A stretch of DNA of 64,000 bases from G963664935 sp963664935. Lineage in GTDB: Bacteria; Pseudomonadota; Gammaproteobacteria; Methylococcales; G963664935. Made by a program: the position numbers and the translations under genes. The DNA is taken from contig CAXXSE010000007.1 of assembly GCA_963664935.2 (NCBI GenBank), positions 682,001 through 746,000 of the forward strand. The letters are read 5' to 3'. Positions 1 to 8,985 of the stretch are shown here, in pieces. How positions within the stretch are numbered: the stretch's first letter is position 1; every line of letters starts with the position of its first letter. The notes under the pieces are model-generated. The model was not told the DNA's origin and did not search any database. It saw only the letters and a list, made by a program, of their open reading frames with translations.

Positions 1-789
1 TCTATGGCGAGAAAGTGTGTTTAAGAGAATGCTTCGACCACCTTCATTTGTTTGAGACGGTGACCTGTCAAGTCTACGGTAAAACCGAATCCATCCGGGT
101 TATGACGCTTACACTGTTATGGCGGCCCATCGCTGATCAGGTGTTATTTATTCTCGCCGTCACCTCAAAAGGCCCAATGGTTCTAATGAGTTCCGATTTA
201 ACGCTGTCAGCCATTGATGCCGTTGAACTGTATTGTGCTAGAACCCGCATTGAAATCATGTTCGCGATGTTAAAGCATGTGATCGGCGCCTTTAAATTTC
301 GTTTTTGGACTAAAAAATTGCCAAAACATTCTAGACGCCCCTTTTCCAATCGTCTTCTCAAAGCCCCACAGCCCCAGGATATTCATACCGTTCAAGCGTG
401 CTGGCGAGCCTATGAAATCTTCGTGCTCTGTGCCTCCATTGCCTTGGGGTTAATGCAATTGATTGCGCTCCAGTATCAAGATACGATTTGGTCTGAGCAC
501 TCGCTTTATCTTCGCACTCAATCGCGTGATTTGCCATCGGAGAAAACCGTCAAGCAAATTTTAGCGCCATTGTTCCTCAAACAATTCTTTCGACTTGAGG
601 AAAATGGCATGATTCAACAGATCCGTGCCCGCTTGATGGCTGTTTCCGATGAAATAGATGACGATTAAACTGAATGAGGCGTTCTATGCTCTAATTCTCT
701 GCGATCTTCAAAATTTTTCATCAAACATACTACGATGGAGAGGGTAGTTTTGCCCCGCTTTTCTCGCTGTTAACTCACGACTGCCGAGT
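1..789 (+). mobile_element. IS-A copy 1, right part (truncated by window edge)
   Basis: This is the right-hand 789 bases of an insertion sequence present two more times in the window (5128-6929 and 61231-63032). The right terminal inverted repeat ends at 789 with ACTGCCGAGT. Its complement, ACTCGGCAGTCGTGAGTT, matches the left end of the complete copies, ACTCGTCAGTCACGAGTT, at 15 of 18 positions. The left end lies outside the window, so the target duplication cannot be checked. The reading frame to the right stays open from the IS end into the next gene fragment, which suggests insertion into a gene. Confidence 0.93.
3..668 (+). CDS. IS-A transposase, C-terminal part
   Basis: This is the C-terminal 221 codons of a DDE-type transposase; the N-terminus is outside the window. 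It is nearly identical to the matching part of the two other IS-A transposases. The segment with the likely catalytic glutamate, CARTRIEIMFAMLKHVIGAF, is present, and the protein ends in DEIDDD. The overall architecture resembles IS4-like DDE transposases, but I do not assign the family with confidence. Whether this copy carries either poly-G frameshift seen in the other two cannot be known, because both sites lie upstream of the window. Confidence 0.85.
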   Translation, partial: YGEKVCLRECFDHLHLFETVTCQVYGKTESIRVMTLTLLWRPIADQVLFILAVTSKGPMVLMSSDLTLSAIDAVELYCARTRIEIMFAMLKHVIGAFKFRFWTKKLPKHSRRPFSNRLLKAPQPQDIHTVQACWRAYEIFVLCASIALGLMQLIALQYQDTIWSEHSLYLRTQSRDLPSEKTVKQILAPLFLKQFFRLEENGMIQQIRARLMAVSDEIDDD

Positions 790-1479
790 TCCGAAAGTAC
801 CGCACTAGCTGGAAATTTTAGTAATCCGGCTGTCTTAGACCCCAGATTGGATCCACTCATCACGGGCCAGGCCAATAGTATTTTCACTGACGATGAAGTA
901 AGTAACAACGCAGCCTTCCGCAAAACCGCATCGGTCATGAAGTTGGTCATAAACGGGTTCGCCGGTGCCGGCACCATCGAACTCGAAGGCTATGACTACC
1001 ATGGCGAGGGACGTGGCCTTGGTGATCTGAAGGATTTCGAAGCCGGAGCGGCGATGGGTGCGGCATTCGAGTACGCGGCACGTTTGAACCAACCACTGGC
1101 AGTCTATGTATTTAGCGATGGCTCGGTTTTTAGTCGTGACGTGGTCGATAACTCGGTAGAAGGTCGTGGAAAATATGAATGGACCAGCGATGCTAACACA
1201 ACCGGCGGAACCTTCATGTTGGTCTACGACCCCATGGGTAGACCGACCATGACATCGCCAACGGCTCAACAAATGGGTTATTTTAAAACCAATGGACACC
1301 TCGATACCTCGGCAACTCCCGCCAGTAATAACGTTAATTTGTTAGCGGAAACCGTCGTCCTGAATTACATGGCTTTGCATAATGAGATTGGCCGATTCAA
1401 TGAGGTATTGCCCAACAATGGATTAGGTGCGGGGGCAAATTTGGATTCCTTTGTCGGTTTCAACCCTATTTGCACTTAG
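790..1479 (+). pseudogene. C-terminal fragment of a gene cut by IS-A copy 1
   Basis: An open frame starts directly at the IS-A right end (SESTALAGNFSNPAVL...) and runs 229 codons to TAG at 1477-1479. There is no ribosome-binding site and the first start-like codon is a TTG at 847, so this is best read as the 3' part of a gene whose 5' part lies left of the IS. It is rich in small residues and has the stretches GAAMGAAFEYAARLNQP and VYVFSDGSVFS. These vaguely recall DUF1501-type or twin-arginine-exported proteins, but I do not recognise the family. No membrane segments are seen. Confidence 0.6.
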
Positions 1480-1633
1480 AGACTCAATAATTTTGAAAAA
1501 AGCAGGCGTACGGAAGCGCCCTTTATCACGCTGTTAAACACACTACGGCAACATCCATTGCATTCAAGTCGAAGGTACCATCAACCATGACAACTACGAG
1601 GAATTAATAACCGAATTCCGGATCGATAAGGAA

Positions 1634-3016
1634 CTATTGGAGAGCAGAGTTCTTACGGCTTTCGTCGTACATTTTTATTAGAAATGACCGTATCGCCGGT
1701 TCTGCTTCTTCGTATGTCATAAGGCGTTGTTGTTCCATTAACCTCGCCATGTCTTTCAAGCTACGTTTACCGTCAATGGTAGCCATGATAAACGCCTGGA
1801 TTCGAGTCGAAGCTGCCTGCATCTGAAAGGATCGCGACAATGGCACCGGATTCTTGCCTTTGACGATCCAATCCGGCAGCGCCTCATATCGTGGTAGAGG
1901 ACCACTCTTTTTCTCCTTCATACTGGCAATGGTTAAGATGGTTTCACGCCGACCATGGCGACTGGCTGGAGAGCACATGTATGGGATTGTCGCCTCATTT
2001 ACCGACGGCTCGGAAAAACCTGAGTTTTTGATCACAGCCAGGGTCTCCTCCAAACTGTAACATTGTGACTGTACGGGATGCCCGAATGTCAAGGAACCAA
2101 AGTTGATCCATCTCCCCCCGTGAACCAACAGATTATTAATACGGGGGGCAAATTGTTGAAGTTCTTCGGACACAATATCGATAAGCCAGGGGGTTATCAC
2201 GGTATCAAAGCTATCTACCACGAACGGTGGCCGTAAAGCATCCGCAAGTACAAAATAAAAATCATCACGCACCGGTTGCTCAGCGGATAAGGTCCTCAAT
2301 ACAGCCTGATCTTCCAACGTTTTCGGAGCAATTGGGAACTCGTACAAGTTGAACGTTTCACCCTTCATTAAACGCTGTGCCAGTAACAATAGTAGCGGGT
2401 TAAAATCCAATGCTACAGTGAACTCTGTCGGTGTAGCCATGTGTAGGTCATAGGCAAGACGACAAGCACCCGCGCCCAATACCAACGTTTTTCCTAGTGC
2501 CCCGTACTTCGTGGCAGCGGTGGCAACGAGTTCAAGTGACTCGTCATTTTCGCGCTTACCCCAAGCCCAGTCTCTGTGAATATTAGAGTAATAGGTACTC
2601 AGCCCCTGATTCGACGGCAGGCGTGTACGCAAAGCAAGATAAGTTGGTAGCCCTGTCCGCATGTCCCGCAAGTTAAACGGAGCCATCAGTTCTTGCATTT
2701 GTGGCACCTGTTTGTCATAGGCCTCTTTCAATCGGGAAAGACGTTTTCGGGTGAGCGGGTGAAGATTGCCTTCTCCCAATTCTTGTTGCAAACGGCTGGA
2801 GTCATGTTCAAGTTTCCGAGTGGCGAATTTAAGTCTCTCGCGCCATTCTTGAAACGCTGCCTGTGGCTCGGCATATAGCCAAGGGATACCCTCGACGTCC
2901 GGAAAATCGATATTGCAAGCCTTGCAATGATAGTTATGATTCGACGATAATTCCAATTTCTCGTCGCAACGCGGGCACGCGAGCAAGGCGGATAATTTGT
3001 TTTTAGTCCGCATCAA
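1634..3016 (-). CDS. N2227/carnosine N-methyltransferase-like SAM methyltransferase with Trm112-like zinc ribbon
   Basis: A 460-residue cytoplasmic protein. The N-terminus has a Trm112-like zinc ribbon (CPRCDEKLEL about residue 14, CKACNIDFPDVEGIPWLY about 32). The middle is a Rossmann methyltransferase with motif I at VLGAGACRLAYDLHMAT (about residue 180). The later DTVITPWLIDIVSEE and GGRWINFGSLTF blocks match the pattern of N2227-like (carnosine N-methyltransferase) enzymes. The last 90 residues (DGKRSLKDMARLMEQQ) look like a small winged-helix or PqqD-like domain. The substrate is unknown. The gene stands alone between an IS-interrupted gene and a hairpin, and no partner is evident. Confidence 0.75.
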   Translation of the reverse strand: MMRTKNKLSALLACPRCDEKLELSSNHNYHCKACNIDFPDVEGIPWLYAEPQAAFQEWRERLKFATRKLEHDSSRLQQELGEGNLHPLTRKRLSRLKEAYDKQVPQMQELMAPFNLRDMRTGLPTYLALRTRLPSNQGLSTYYSNIHRDWAWGKRENDESLELVATAATKYGALGKTLVLGAGACRLAYDLHMATPTEFTVALDFNPLLLLLAQRLMKGETFNLYEFPIAPKTLEDQAVLRTLSAEQPVRDDFYFVLADALRPPFVVDSFDTVITPWLIDIVSEELQQFAPRINNLLVHGGRWINFGSLTFGHPVQSQCYSLEETLAVIKNSGFSEPSVNEATIPYMCSPASRHGRRETILTIASMKEKKSGPLPRYEALPDWIVKGKNPVPLSRSFQMQAASTRIQAFIMATIDGKRSLKDMARLMEQQRLMTYEEAEPAIRSFLIKMYDESRKNSALQ

Positions 3017-3432
3017 CTATCGACATGTTGAACAGACCCACTCGGTTGTACGGAACAGGTAGTTTACGGATATCATCTTCGTCCATTTGGCGTAGGCTAT
3101 GATCGTTGAGTTCCATCCTCTTGTGCCCGTCTTATGAGTTTCATTTTGTCTATCATCTCGTAACACGGAAAATTTGTCTAATTTCCTGGGGAGGGGTCTG
3201 AATATTTGCGACTGAATAGTTACATTCGTGCCTCCGCCCGAACACCATGGGGCTAAACAAACCTGACGGCATGCTTGTACTTAACGCCTCGTCTAAAGTA
3301 ACCGTTTAGACCCGCGCTACATTGTAATTGATGAGTTTCGTTACGGTTCTACCCATCCTATGCAATACCATTAATGTTCGGTAGGATGGGTAAGGGTTAC
3401 TCTCTAAGGCGCTTATTTGCTACGTGTTCTGA
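3017..3432. other. Intergenic region, no gene seen
   Basis: About 415 bases without a convincing reading frame on either strand. It holds the promoter side of the methyltransferase gene to its left and, near 3351-3391, an inverted repeat annotated separately. Confidence 0.6.
3351..3391. repeat. Palindromic repeat / hairpin
   Basis: ACCCATCCTA (3351-3360) is followed by a 21-base spacer and then its exact complement TAGGATGGGT (3382-3391). It lies downstream of the phosphodiesterase-like gene on the minus strand. The TAGGATGGGT core is like short intergenic palindromes that are common in gammaproteobacteria. It could act as a transcription end, though there is no T-run. Confidence 0.6.
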
Positions 3433-4734
3433 TTACACGCAGTAACTCTCAAAATAGTCAATAGTTCGATGATATACATCAGTTAAGGGCATAGATTCAG
3501 GAGAGTTGTCTTTTTTTAAACCTGTGTCGACAAATATCCCATCCGTTTTATGTATACCATTTTCAATTGTTACAAAATCGACTAATGAATGAAAGTTGTT
3601 TATCATGCCTCCGTTTATAAGTGCTTTAAAATCAGGGTTGATTTCCTTTATATATGCGAGCATGCAGAATATTGTTCTCCCTCTATTGTCGATATTAAAT
3701 AGTTTCGTCTTGTCCTCGCTGGTTATAGACATAAGAGTATTTTCTAATACTTTGGCTTCACTCTTCGAATGACATCTTATGAGAAAGTCTCGAGACATTC
3801 TCGGTTCCACCGAATCAAAGGAAACATTCAGTTTTTTCAAAAACTCATCATGATCTTTTAATCTATAATAATACACCATTTTAGGATTAGGTTTTTGGCT
3901 CAATCCCGTCAACAACATTAACCTCACATTTTTGAGTTCTAAAAACTCCCCTAATATGACATCGTACAGTTTATAAACGTCGAGCAGAGGATCTTTTCCT
4001 GGTTTAATGTACTCCTCGGGGTTTTTCAGATCACCTTCATAGCACGGGCTGGAAAACATGTAATGGTGTTGAATATGAGCGCCAGCGTTTAAAAATAAAG
4101 TAGAGAAATCTGGTTTACTAGACTCCCATTGCTTTATAAATGTATCGGCGAGCAATCTGTCTAGTATTAATGCTTTATACCATTTCCCAGATCTTAGCGA
4201 TAATATATATTGAAGATATTGTTTTATATTTGTTATTCGAAAATTAATTAACAGACCGCACAAAAGTTTTGTGAGATCACCAAAAGAAATCGTTCCACTA
4301 ACATTATTATTTACTACTCCAACGATCGCCTCATATAAGAATTTTAGATGCCATGGCCCACTGAATTTTGTTTTAGTCCACGGGTCTGGAACAAAAAATG
4401 CCGATTTTAAGGTTTTATTCCCGGCATTCATAGGTGAAATTGCGTCAACCGTCAAATCAAACTCTGTTTCAAGCTTATCCCAAATTTGATCGAGTCCGTC
4501 GTCCGCAGCATCGCCTAATCGAAAAATCTTGTGCTCTGAATAAGTTTTTCCCGTATGGGCGGTTACCCATTGTATCCATGGCTCTAAATTCTCATACTTC
4601 TGTTCCGAAATTGTTTTAATATATCCATTGCTACTAATTAGCTTGCTAAAATTTGGAAGATACCCTAAATATATATTTTTTTTTATTAAATCTATATTAA
4701 CTTCATTAATCTCTAACCAAATCAATTTATTCAT
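3433..4734 (-). CDS. Alkaline-phosphatase-fold (type I phosphodiesterase-like) protein
   Basis: A 433-residue protein without a signal peptide. The N-terminus, LIWLEINEVNIDLIKKN followed by YLPNFSKLI and LEPWIQWVTAHTGKTYSEH, matches hypothetical proteins of the type I phosphodiesterase / nucleotide pyrophosphatase superfamily often found beside polysaccharide genes. A central ALILDRLLADTF and FLNAGAHIQHHYMF segment could supply metal-binding residues. The C-terminal GIHKTDGIFVDTG fits the same fold. It is distinctly AT-rich compared with neighbouring genes, suggesting separate acquisition. The substrate is not known. Confidence 0.65.
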   Translation of the reverse strand: MNKLIWLEINEVNIDLIKKNIYLGYLPNFSKLISSNGYIKTISEQKYENLEPWIQWVTAHTGKTYSEHKIFRLGDAADDGLDQIWDKLETEFDLTVDAISPMNAGNKTLKSAFFVPDPWTKTKFSGPWHLKFLYEAIVGVVNNNVSGTISFGDLTKLLCGLLINFRITNIKQYLQYILSLRSGKWYKALILDRLLADTFIKQWESSKPDFSTLFLNAGAHIQHHYMFSSPCYEGDLKNPEEYIKPGKDPLLDVYKLYDVILGEFLELKNVRLMLLTGLSQKPNPKMVYYYRLKDHDEFLKKLNVSFDSVEPRMSRDFLIRCHSKSEAKVLENTLMSITSEDKTKLFNIDNRGRTIFCMLAYIKEINPDFKALINGGMINNFHSLVDFVTIENGIHKTDGIFVDTGLKKDNSPESMPLTDVYHRTIDYFESYCV

Positions 4735-5127
4735 TATAAAACTCTAGAATCAAATAAAATTAGGAATAATTTAAAGGGGTAGTCATTTAGCTCCTCCACC
4801 GACTATATGTTGTGTTGTAACAATGGGCGATTTCTGTATCGATCACCGTTCCAACAACAACTGAGTGCTCTGTAGAGCTGCCAAAAACAGCACACGACCC
4901 CAATCGTACTCTGATTAAAACGGGACGTGAACCCCCAGATACGGCTGTAAATGCTGATTACTGACCACCCATTATAATTTATAAACACAATTAGAAAAAC
5001 GGATGGTTTGACAAAAAGGCGATGCTGGTATTCGAGTCCTATAACGGAATCCGGGATTGCCTAATTTTTCTATGAAATACAATAAAAAGTCTCTATTAGA
5101 AGAACAAGCAGTGCAGTATCTTAAGTA
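4735..5127. other. Intergenic region upstream of IS-A copy 2
   Basis: No intact gene. On the minus strand around 4800-4910 a short frame contains VRLGSCAVFGSSTEHSVVVG, which resembles a hexapeptide acyltransferase repeat. It may be a decayed remnant, but there is too little to call. Confidence 0.4.
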
Positions 5128-6929
5128 ACTCGTCAGTCACGAGTTCTATCCGATTTGACGTAACTATTCAGGCCCTGAATTCATTTTTTCGATGTGTCAC
5201 CTCGACCAACGGAAGAAAGTCTTATCACCCATTGATAGCTCTGCGCTTTAAGATTGCCCACTGGTGTTCATAAAAGATGAGTAGTGTAGAAAATAGAAAT
5301 CGATAATTACGACTAGACATTTGCTAAAAAAACACGGATCCTTCTTTTCTTTGTAGAAGTACAGATGGAAGGAGGAGACCCCGTGCAACAGTATATTTCT
5401 CAGAGTTTAGAAAGCTTTCAAAGCGTTTTTTCCAGATCGAGTACTTGGTTGTTGTTTTGCGCCATTGTGATTGGATTTATGGGGGCAGGAGAAATGATAG
5501 GCGTGACGTCGTTGTGTCGTTTCTGGCTATTAGATGAACTTGGTTATTACCGCTTGCTCCGTTTTTTTAGATCCAAAGCGTATGTCTATGGGGCGTTGCT
5601 CGATGCTTGGCAAGATTTTGTGAATCGCCAAGGAAAATCCGTTGAAGTAGCTGGACGAGCGATACTTCTGGGTGACCATACCGCGGTGATCAAAGATGGA
5701 CGCAAGATGCCCGGCGTGGTATCGATGCACGAGTCATCGGAGACGCAAACGAAACCCGGCTATTTTCGGGCCCAATGTTGGGGCAGCATTGGCATCTTGA
5801 TCGGGTCGTTATCCGCTTGTTTTTGTTGTCCTTTGCAGCTTCAAATTCATCAGGGATGGGCTCATTTAGGGTTGAACGACGAGCGCGATAATCCATGTCG
5901 GATCAAGCTCACCGACCGCTTGGTGGCCATGGCGATTCATTTTGCGGTGACGAATCACTGTCTGTGTTATTTGGTGTTGGATGCCTTTTTTTCAACCGGG
6001 GGGCGTATTTCGAGCTTGCCACTATTATTCAATCCAGCATCAGGCGCGGTGGGTTGAGGTGCTGGTCAAAGCCAAGAATAGCTATGTGGGTTATTTCCCC
6101 GCGCCACCGAAACCCGCCTCTCGACCCGGACCTCAGCCGCTCTATGGCGAGAAAGTGTGTTTAAGAGAATGCTTCGACCACCTTCATTTGTTTGAGACGG
6201 TGACCTGTCAAGTCTACGGTAAAACCGAATCCATCCGGGTTATGACGCTTACACTGTTATGGCGGCCCATCGCTGATCAGGTGTTATTTATTCTCGCCGT
6301 CACCTCAAAAGGCCCAATGGTTCTAATGAGTTCCGATTTAACGCTGTCAGCCATTGATGCCGTTGAACTGTATTGTGCTAGAACCCGCTTTGAAATCATG
6401 TTCGCGATGTTAAAGCATGTGATCGGCGCCTTTAAATTTCGTTTTTGGACTAAAAAATTGCCAAAACATTCTAGACGCCCCTTTTCCAATCGTCTTCTCA
6501 AAGCCCCACAGCCCCAGGATATTCATACCGTTCAAGCGTGCTGGCGAGCCTATGAAATCTTCGTGCTCTGTGCCTCCATTGCCTTGGGGTTAATGCAATT
6601 GATTGCGCTCCAGTATCAAGATACGATTTGGTCTGAGCACTCGCTTTATCTTCGCACTCAATCGCGTGATTTGCCATCGGAGAAAACCGTCAAGCAAATT
6701 TTAGCGCCATTGTTCCTCAAACAATTCTTTCGACTTGAGGAAAATGGCATGATTCAACAGATCCGTGCCCGCTTGATGGCTGTTTCCGATGAAATAGATG
6801 ACGATTAAACTGAATGAGGCGTTCTATGCTCTAATTCTCTGCGATCTTCAAAATTTTTCATCAAACATACTACGATGGAGAGGGTAGTTTTGCCCCGCTT
6901 TTCTCGCTGTTAACTCACGACTGCCGAGT
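5128..6929 (+). mobile_element. IS-A copy 2, full length (1802 bp)
   Basis: The ends are ACTCGTCAGTCACGAGTT at 5128-5145 and its imperfect complement ending at 6929. The length equals that of copy 3 (1802 bp), and the sequences are nearly identical. The flanks (AAGTA left, CAATA right) do not form a target duplication, unlike copy 3. That suggests later rearrangement or deletion at one side, possibly recombination between copies. Confidence 0.93.
5383..6808 (+). pseudogene. IS-A transposase, frameshifted at a G-run
   Basis: The preferred start is GTG at 5383, five bases after GGAAGGAGGAG, a strong ribosome-binding site; an in-frame ATG lies at 5365. The product would be about 470 residues. 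Likely catalytic blocks are LLGDHTAVIKDGRKMPGV, LVLDAFFSTGG and the EIMFAMLKHVIGAF region. At 5998-6003 there are six G, where copy 3 has five, and this shifts the frame so that the first part stops at 6057. This copy also has TRFEIMF where copies 1 and 3 have TRIEIMF. It is inactive as read unless ribosomes slip at the G-run. Confidence 0.85.
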
Positions 6930-7049
6930 CAATAAACTAATGGTCTTGTTGGTATTCATTGAAGGATAAATCAGGGAGTTAATGACATCGAGTAGCGTCC
7001 CCTTTATTTTACACTTTCTACCCGAATCACGATTGAGGGGAACCATTAA

Positions 7050-7340
7050 TTAAGCCGTTTTTACTTGCGCAAGCCCGACGCCCTGATCTCTGAGGTATTC
7101 TTCGTAATTCCCGCTAAAGTTGACCACGCTATAAGCGGTCATTTATAGAATTCGGGTTGCCAACGACGATACGAATTCACGGTCATGATTGATAAAAAAC
7201 ACCGTGCCGGGATAGTCTTCCAGTGCGGAATTTAATGATTCGATGGGTTCCATATCGAGGTGATTGGTAGGTGCGTCGATAACGACCCCTATATAATGGC
7301 CCTGGCGAGTGTTGCCATTTACGGTCTTGGTCCCCTAGCC
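7050..7340 (-). pseudogene. Remnant of an ABC-F ATPase (YbiT/EttA type)
   Basis: The minus strand reads VVIDAPTNHLDMEPIESLN, then GTVFFINHDREFVSSLATRIL, a stop, then VVNFSGNYEEYLRDQG and a final stop at 7050-7052. This is the C-terminal end of YbiT-like ABC-F translation factors. It is decayed: the Walker B glutamate of DEPTNHLD is alanine, there is an internal TAA, and upstream sequence (KTVNGNTRQGHYI) joins after an apparent deletion of the signature region. IS-A copy 2 lies just to the left. Non-functional. Confidence 0.8.
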
Positions 7341-7572
7341 GAATTTATACAGAATTAACCAATGCCACAGCGCCCACTCGGCTTTATTCTTGGTTAGCGG
7401 TCAGTGCAGATCACCAACACCAGGAGGATCGCATCCAGAGCATTGAGCATATCCATAGACGCACTGGGTGTCTTTGTTGGAGTCACAGATTTAGATTTAA
7501 AACAACAGCTACGGATTTCCACAACTTGGATTCTAATACCACGCCAAAAAAGCGGTTTTCATGCGATACATT

Positions 7573-7788
7573 TTAGGGTGGATTCGGTGGAGTTCCAAGT
7601 GGTGAAGATCCCATTTGCGCACTACCTTTCCGTGGTACCAATAACATCATCATTACTGGAGGGGTATAGGCTGCATAACGGCCCAGTTGCTTGAGGGCCT
7701 CCCGGCGACTGGTGCCTGATTCGAGTCGGCCTTCGGTATCGGCGTTAATGCTCGGGTTGGGTTTGTCGGTATTGTCAGATTCTGACAT
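7573..7788 (-). CDS. Short leader-like peptide with a Tat-like/hydrophobic segment
   Basis: A 71-residue protein: an acidic N-terminus, then TSRREALKQLGRYAAYTPPV, then a hydrophobic MMMLLVP run and a possible cleavage motif (KGSAQ), ending PLGTPPNPP. The RR-x-x-LKxLGxYxxYTPPV pattern is common in small proteins found beside PqqD/HPr-kinase-like genes. It starts at ATG 7788 with GGAA six bases upstream and lies 38 bases after the nucleotidyltransferase pseudogene on the same strand. It could be an exported small protein or the substrate of the neighbouring kinase-like enzyme. Function unknown. Confidence 0.7.
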   Translation of the reverse strand: MSESDNTDKPNPSINADTEGRLESGTSRREALKQLGRYAAYTPPVMMMLLVPRKGSAQMGSSPLGTPPNPP

Positions 7789-7826
7789 TTTAATTCCAGT
7801 TTTGTATAGGGTTTAAAAATACGGTT

Positions 7827-8985
7827 TTAGTTCCAGCGTTGTTTCAGATCCTGATATCGATGGACATACCAAGCAGGGGAAGCCAGATCTTTGATCATAA
7901 TAAATAGGCATTGATTAACCGAAAGATCGCCATAAGTTGCCCGTATACTCCGCAGTGTTAGAAATCGATATACCCCAATCAAAAAATAGGCACCAATAGA
8001 ATAAGTACGCCTGTACCAACGATTTTTTATCCGATTGCGTTGGCGGCGCATAAAACGATGTGCGCCACGTGTCTCAAGCAACCCCGCTGGATAAGCCTGT
8101 CCGAAATATCGTTGCGCAGTCAAAGCATACGCCGAACACGAGCATGTTAACTTATTATATTCAATCCGGCGCAGAAAATATACCCAGTTTATTTGGGTAT
8201 CGAACGATTGCCGAAGCTTTACCCAATCCATAAGTTGTCGTAGCGTGATAATACCTAAAATATAACCGCGATCCTGGTGTTGGGCATGGTAAAAATTGTG
8301 TAACAATCGAAATATCGGCGACGGTAACCAACAACGCCCGGCTTTATTGGTCTCAAGCAATACCGCATCGCGCCGGCAATATTCAGCAGACAACGGCCCG
8401 CTATCCCCGTCCAAATTGATTGGGCGGGTGTGTAACTCCAAAGGCGCTGGTGCATCTTCATGAACAAGGGGGGACCGCATTATGGTGAGTTGTCTCGTGA
8501 CGGCTCCAAGGAATTGGTGTGGTCCGATAGCCGTTTTGACGTAAAATAGATTGTGCGGTTGATAATTGTGCTTTCGTGACCAGCAGATCGATATCGCCAA
8601 TGATGCGGATACCTCTATCCGAATAAAGTCCGCTCATCAAGCCCGCGACGCCTTTGAGCAATAGCGGTTCAATGTCCACCGCGTTCAAGCTGTGAATAAT
8701 CGCGCTGGTCTGGGCTTTAATTTAGTCATTACGCGCCCGATTCAGCGAAAAAATAGTTTTCAGGTAATCTTGGAGCTCCGAATCCAAGCACTTAATCAGA
8801 TTCTTTTCATTGAGAAAGAAATACAGTGCCGGTGTTACTAAATGGTGTCCCGCGCACAGAATGACTTCGTCCCAATCAATGGCTTGATCGCTGATAGTAT
8901 AGACTAATACCGACCGGTTCGTGCTGTGAGGATAAAACGGCGCCAGACATTGACAAAGAAAATCAAAGGCCGCTAATGGGTTCAT
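7827..8985 (-). pseudogene. Nucleotidyltransferase-family protein (NTP_transf_5-like), broken
   Basis: The product would be about 385 residues. The N-terminal part (8985-8725) ends at an in-frame TAA (8722-8724). The same frame continues with IEPLLLKGVAGLMSGLY and the nucleotidyltransferase motif IIGDIDLLVTKAQL. A second break lies at a run of six C on the coding strand (8468-8473), where one C fewer would restore PLVHEDAPAPLELHTRPI and the C-terminal helical part to TAG near 7827. The start overlaps the end of the PqqD-kinase gene by ATGA, so the two were translationally coupled. One nonsense and one homopolymer shift make it a probable pseudogene. Confidence 0.8.

Noticed and set aside
1547..1681. 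Open plus-strand stretch GNIHCIQVEGTINHDNYEEL
   Set aside because: No start or ribosome-binding site, and its second half lies over the end of the minus-strand methyltransferase gene; possibly a remnant but no family recognised.
4803..4988. Minus-strand frame resembling a hexapeptide acyltransferase in a shifted register
   Set aside because: Only about 30 residues look right (VRLGSCAVFGSSTEHSVVVG) and there is no start or remaining domain.
7404..7694. 96-codon plus-strand frame
   Set aside because: It overlaps the better supported minus-strand leader-like peptide gene and the composition is not protein-like.
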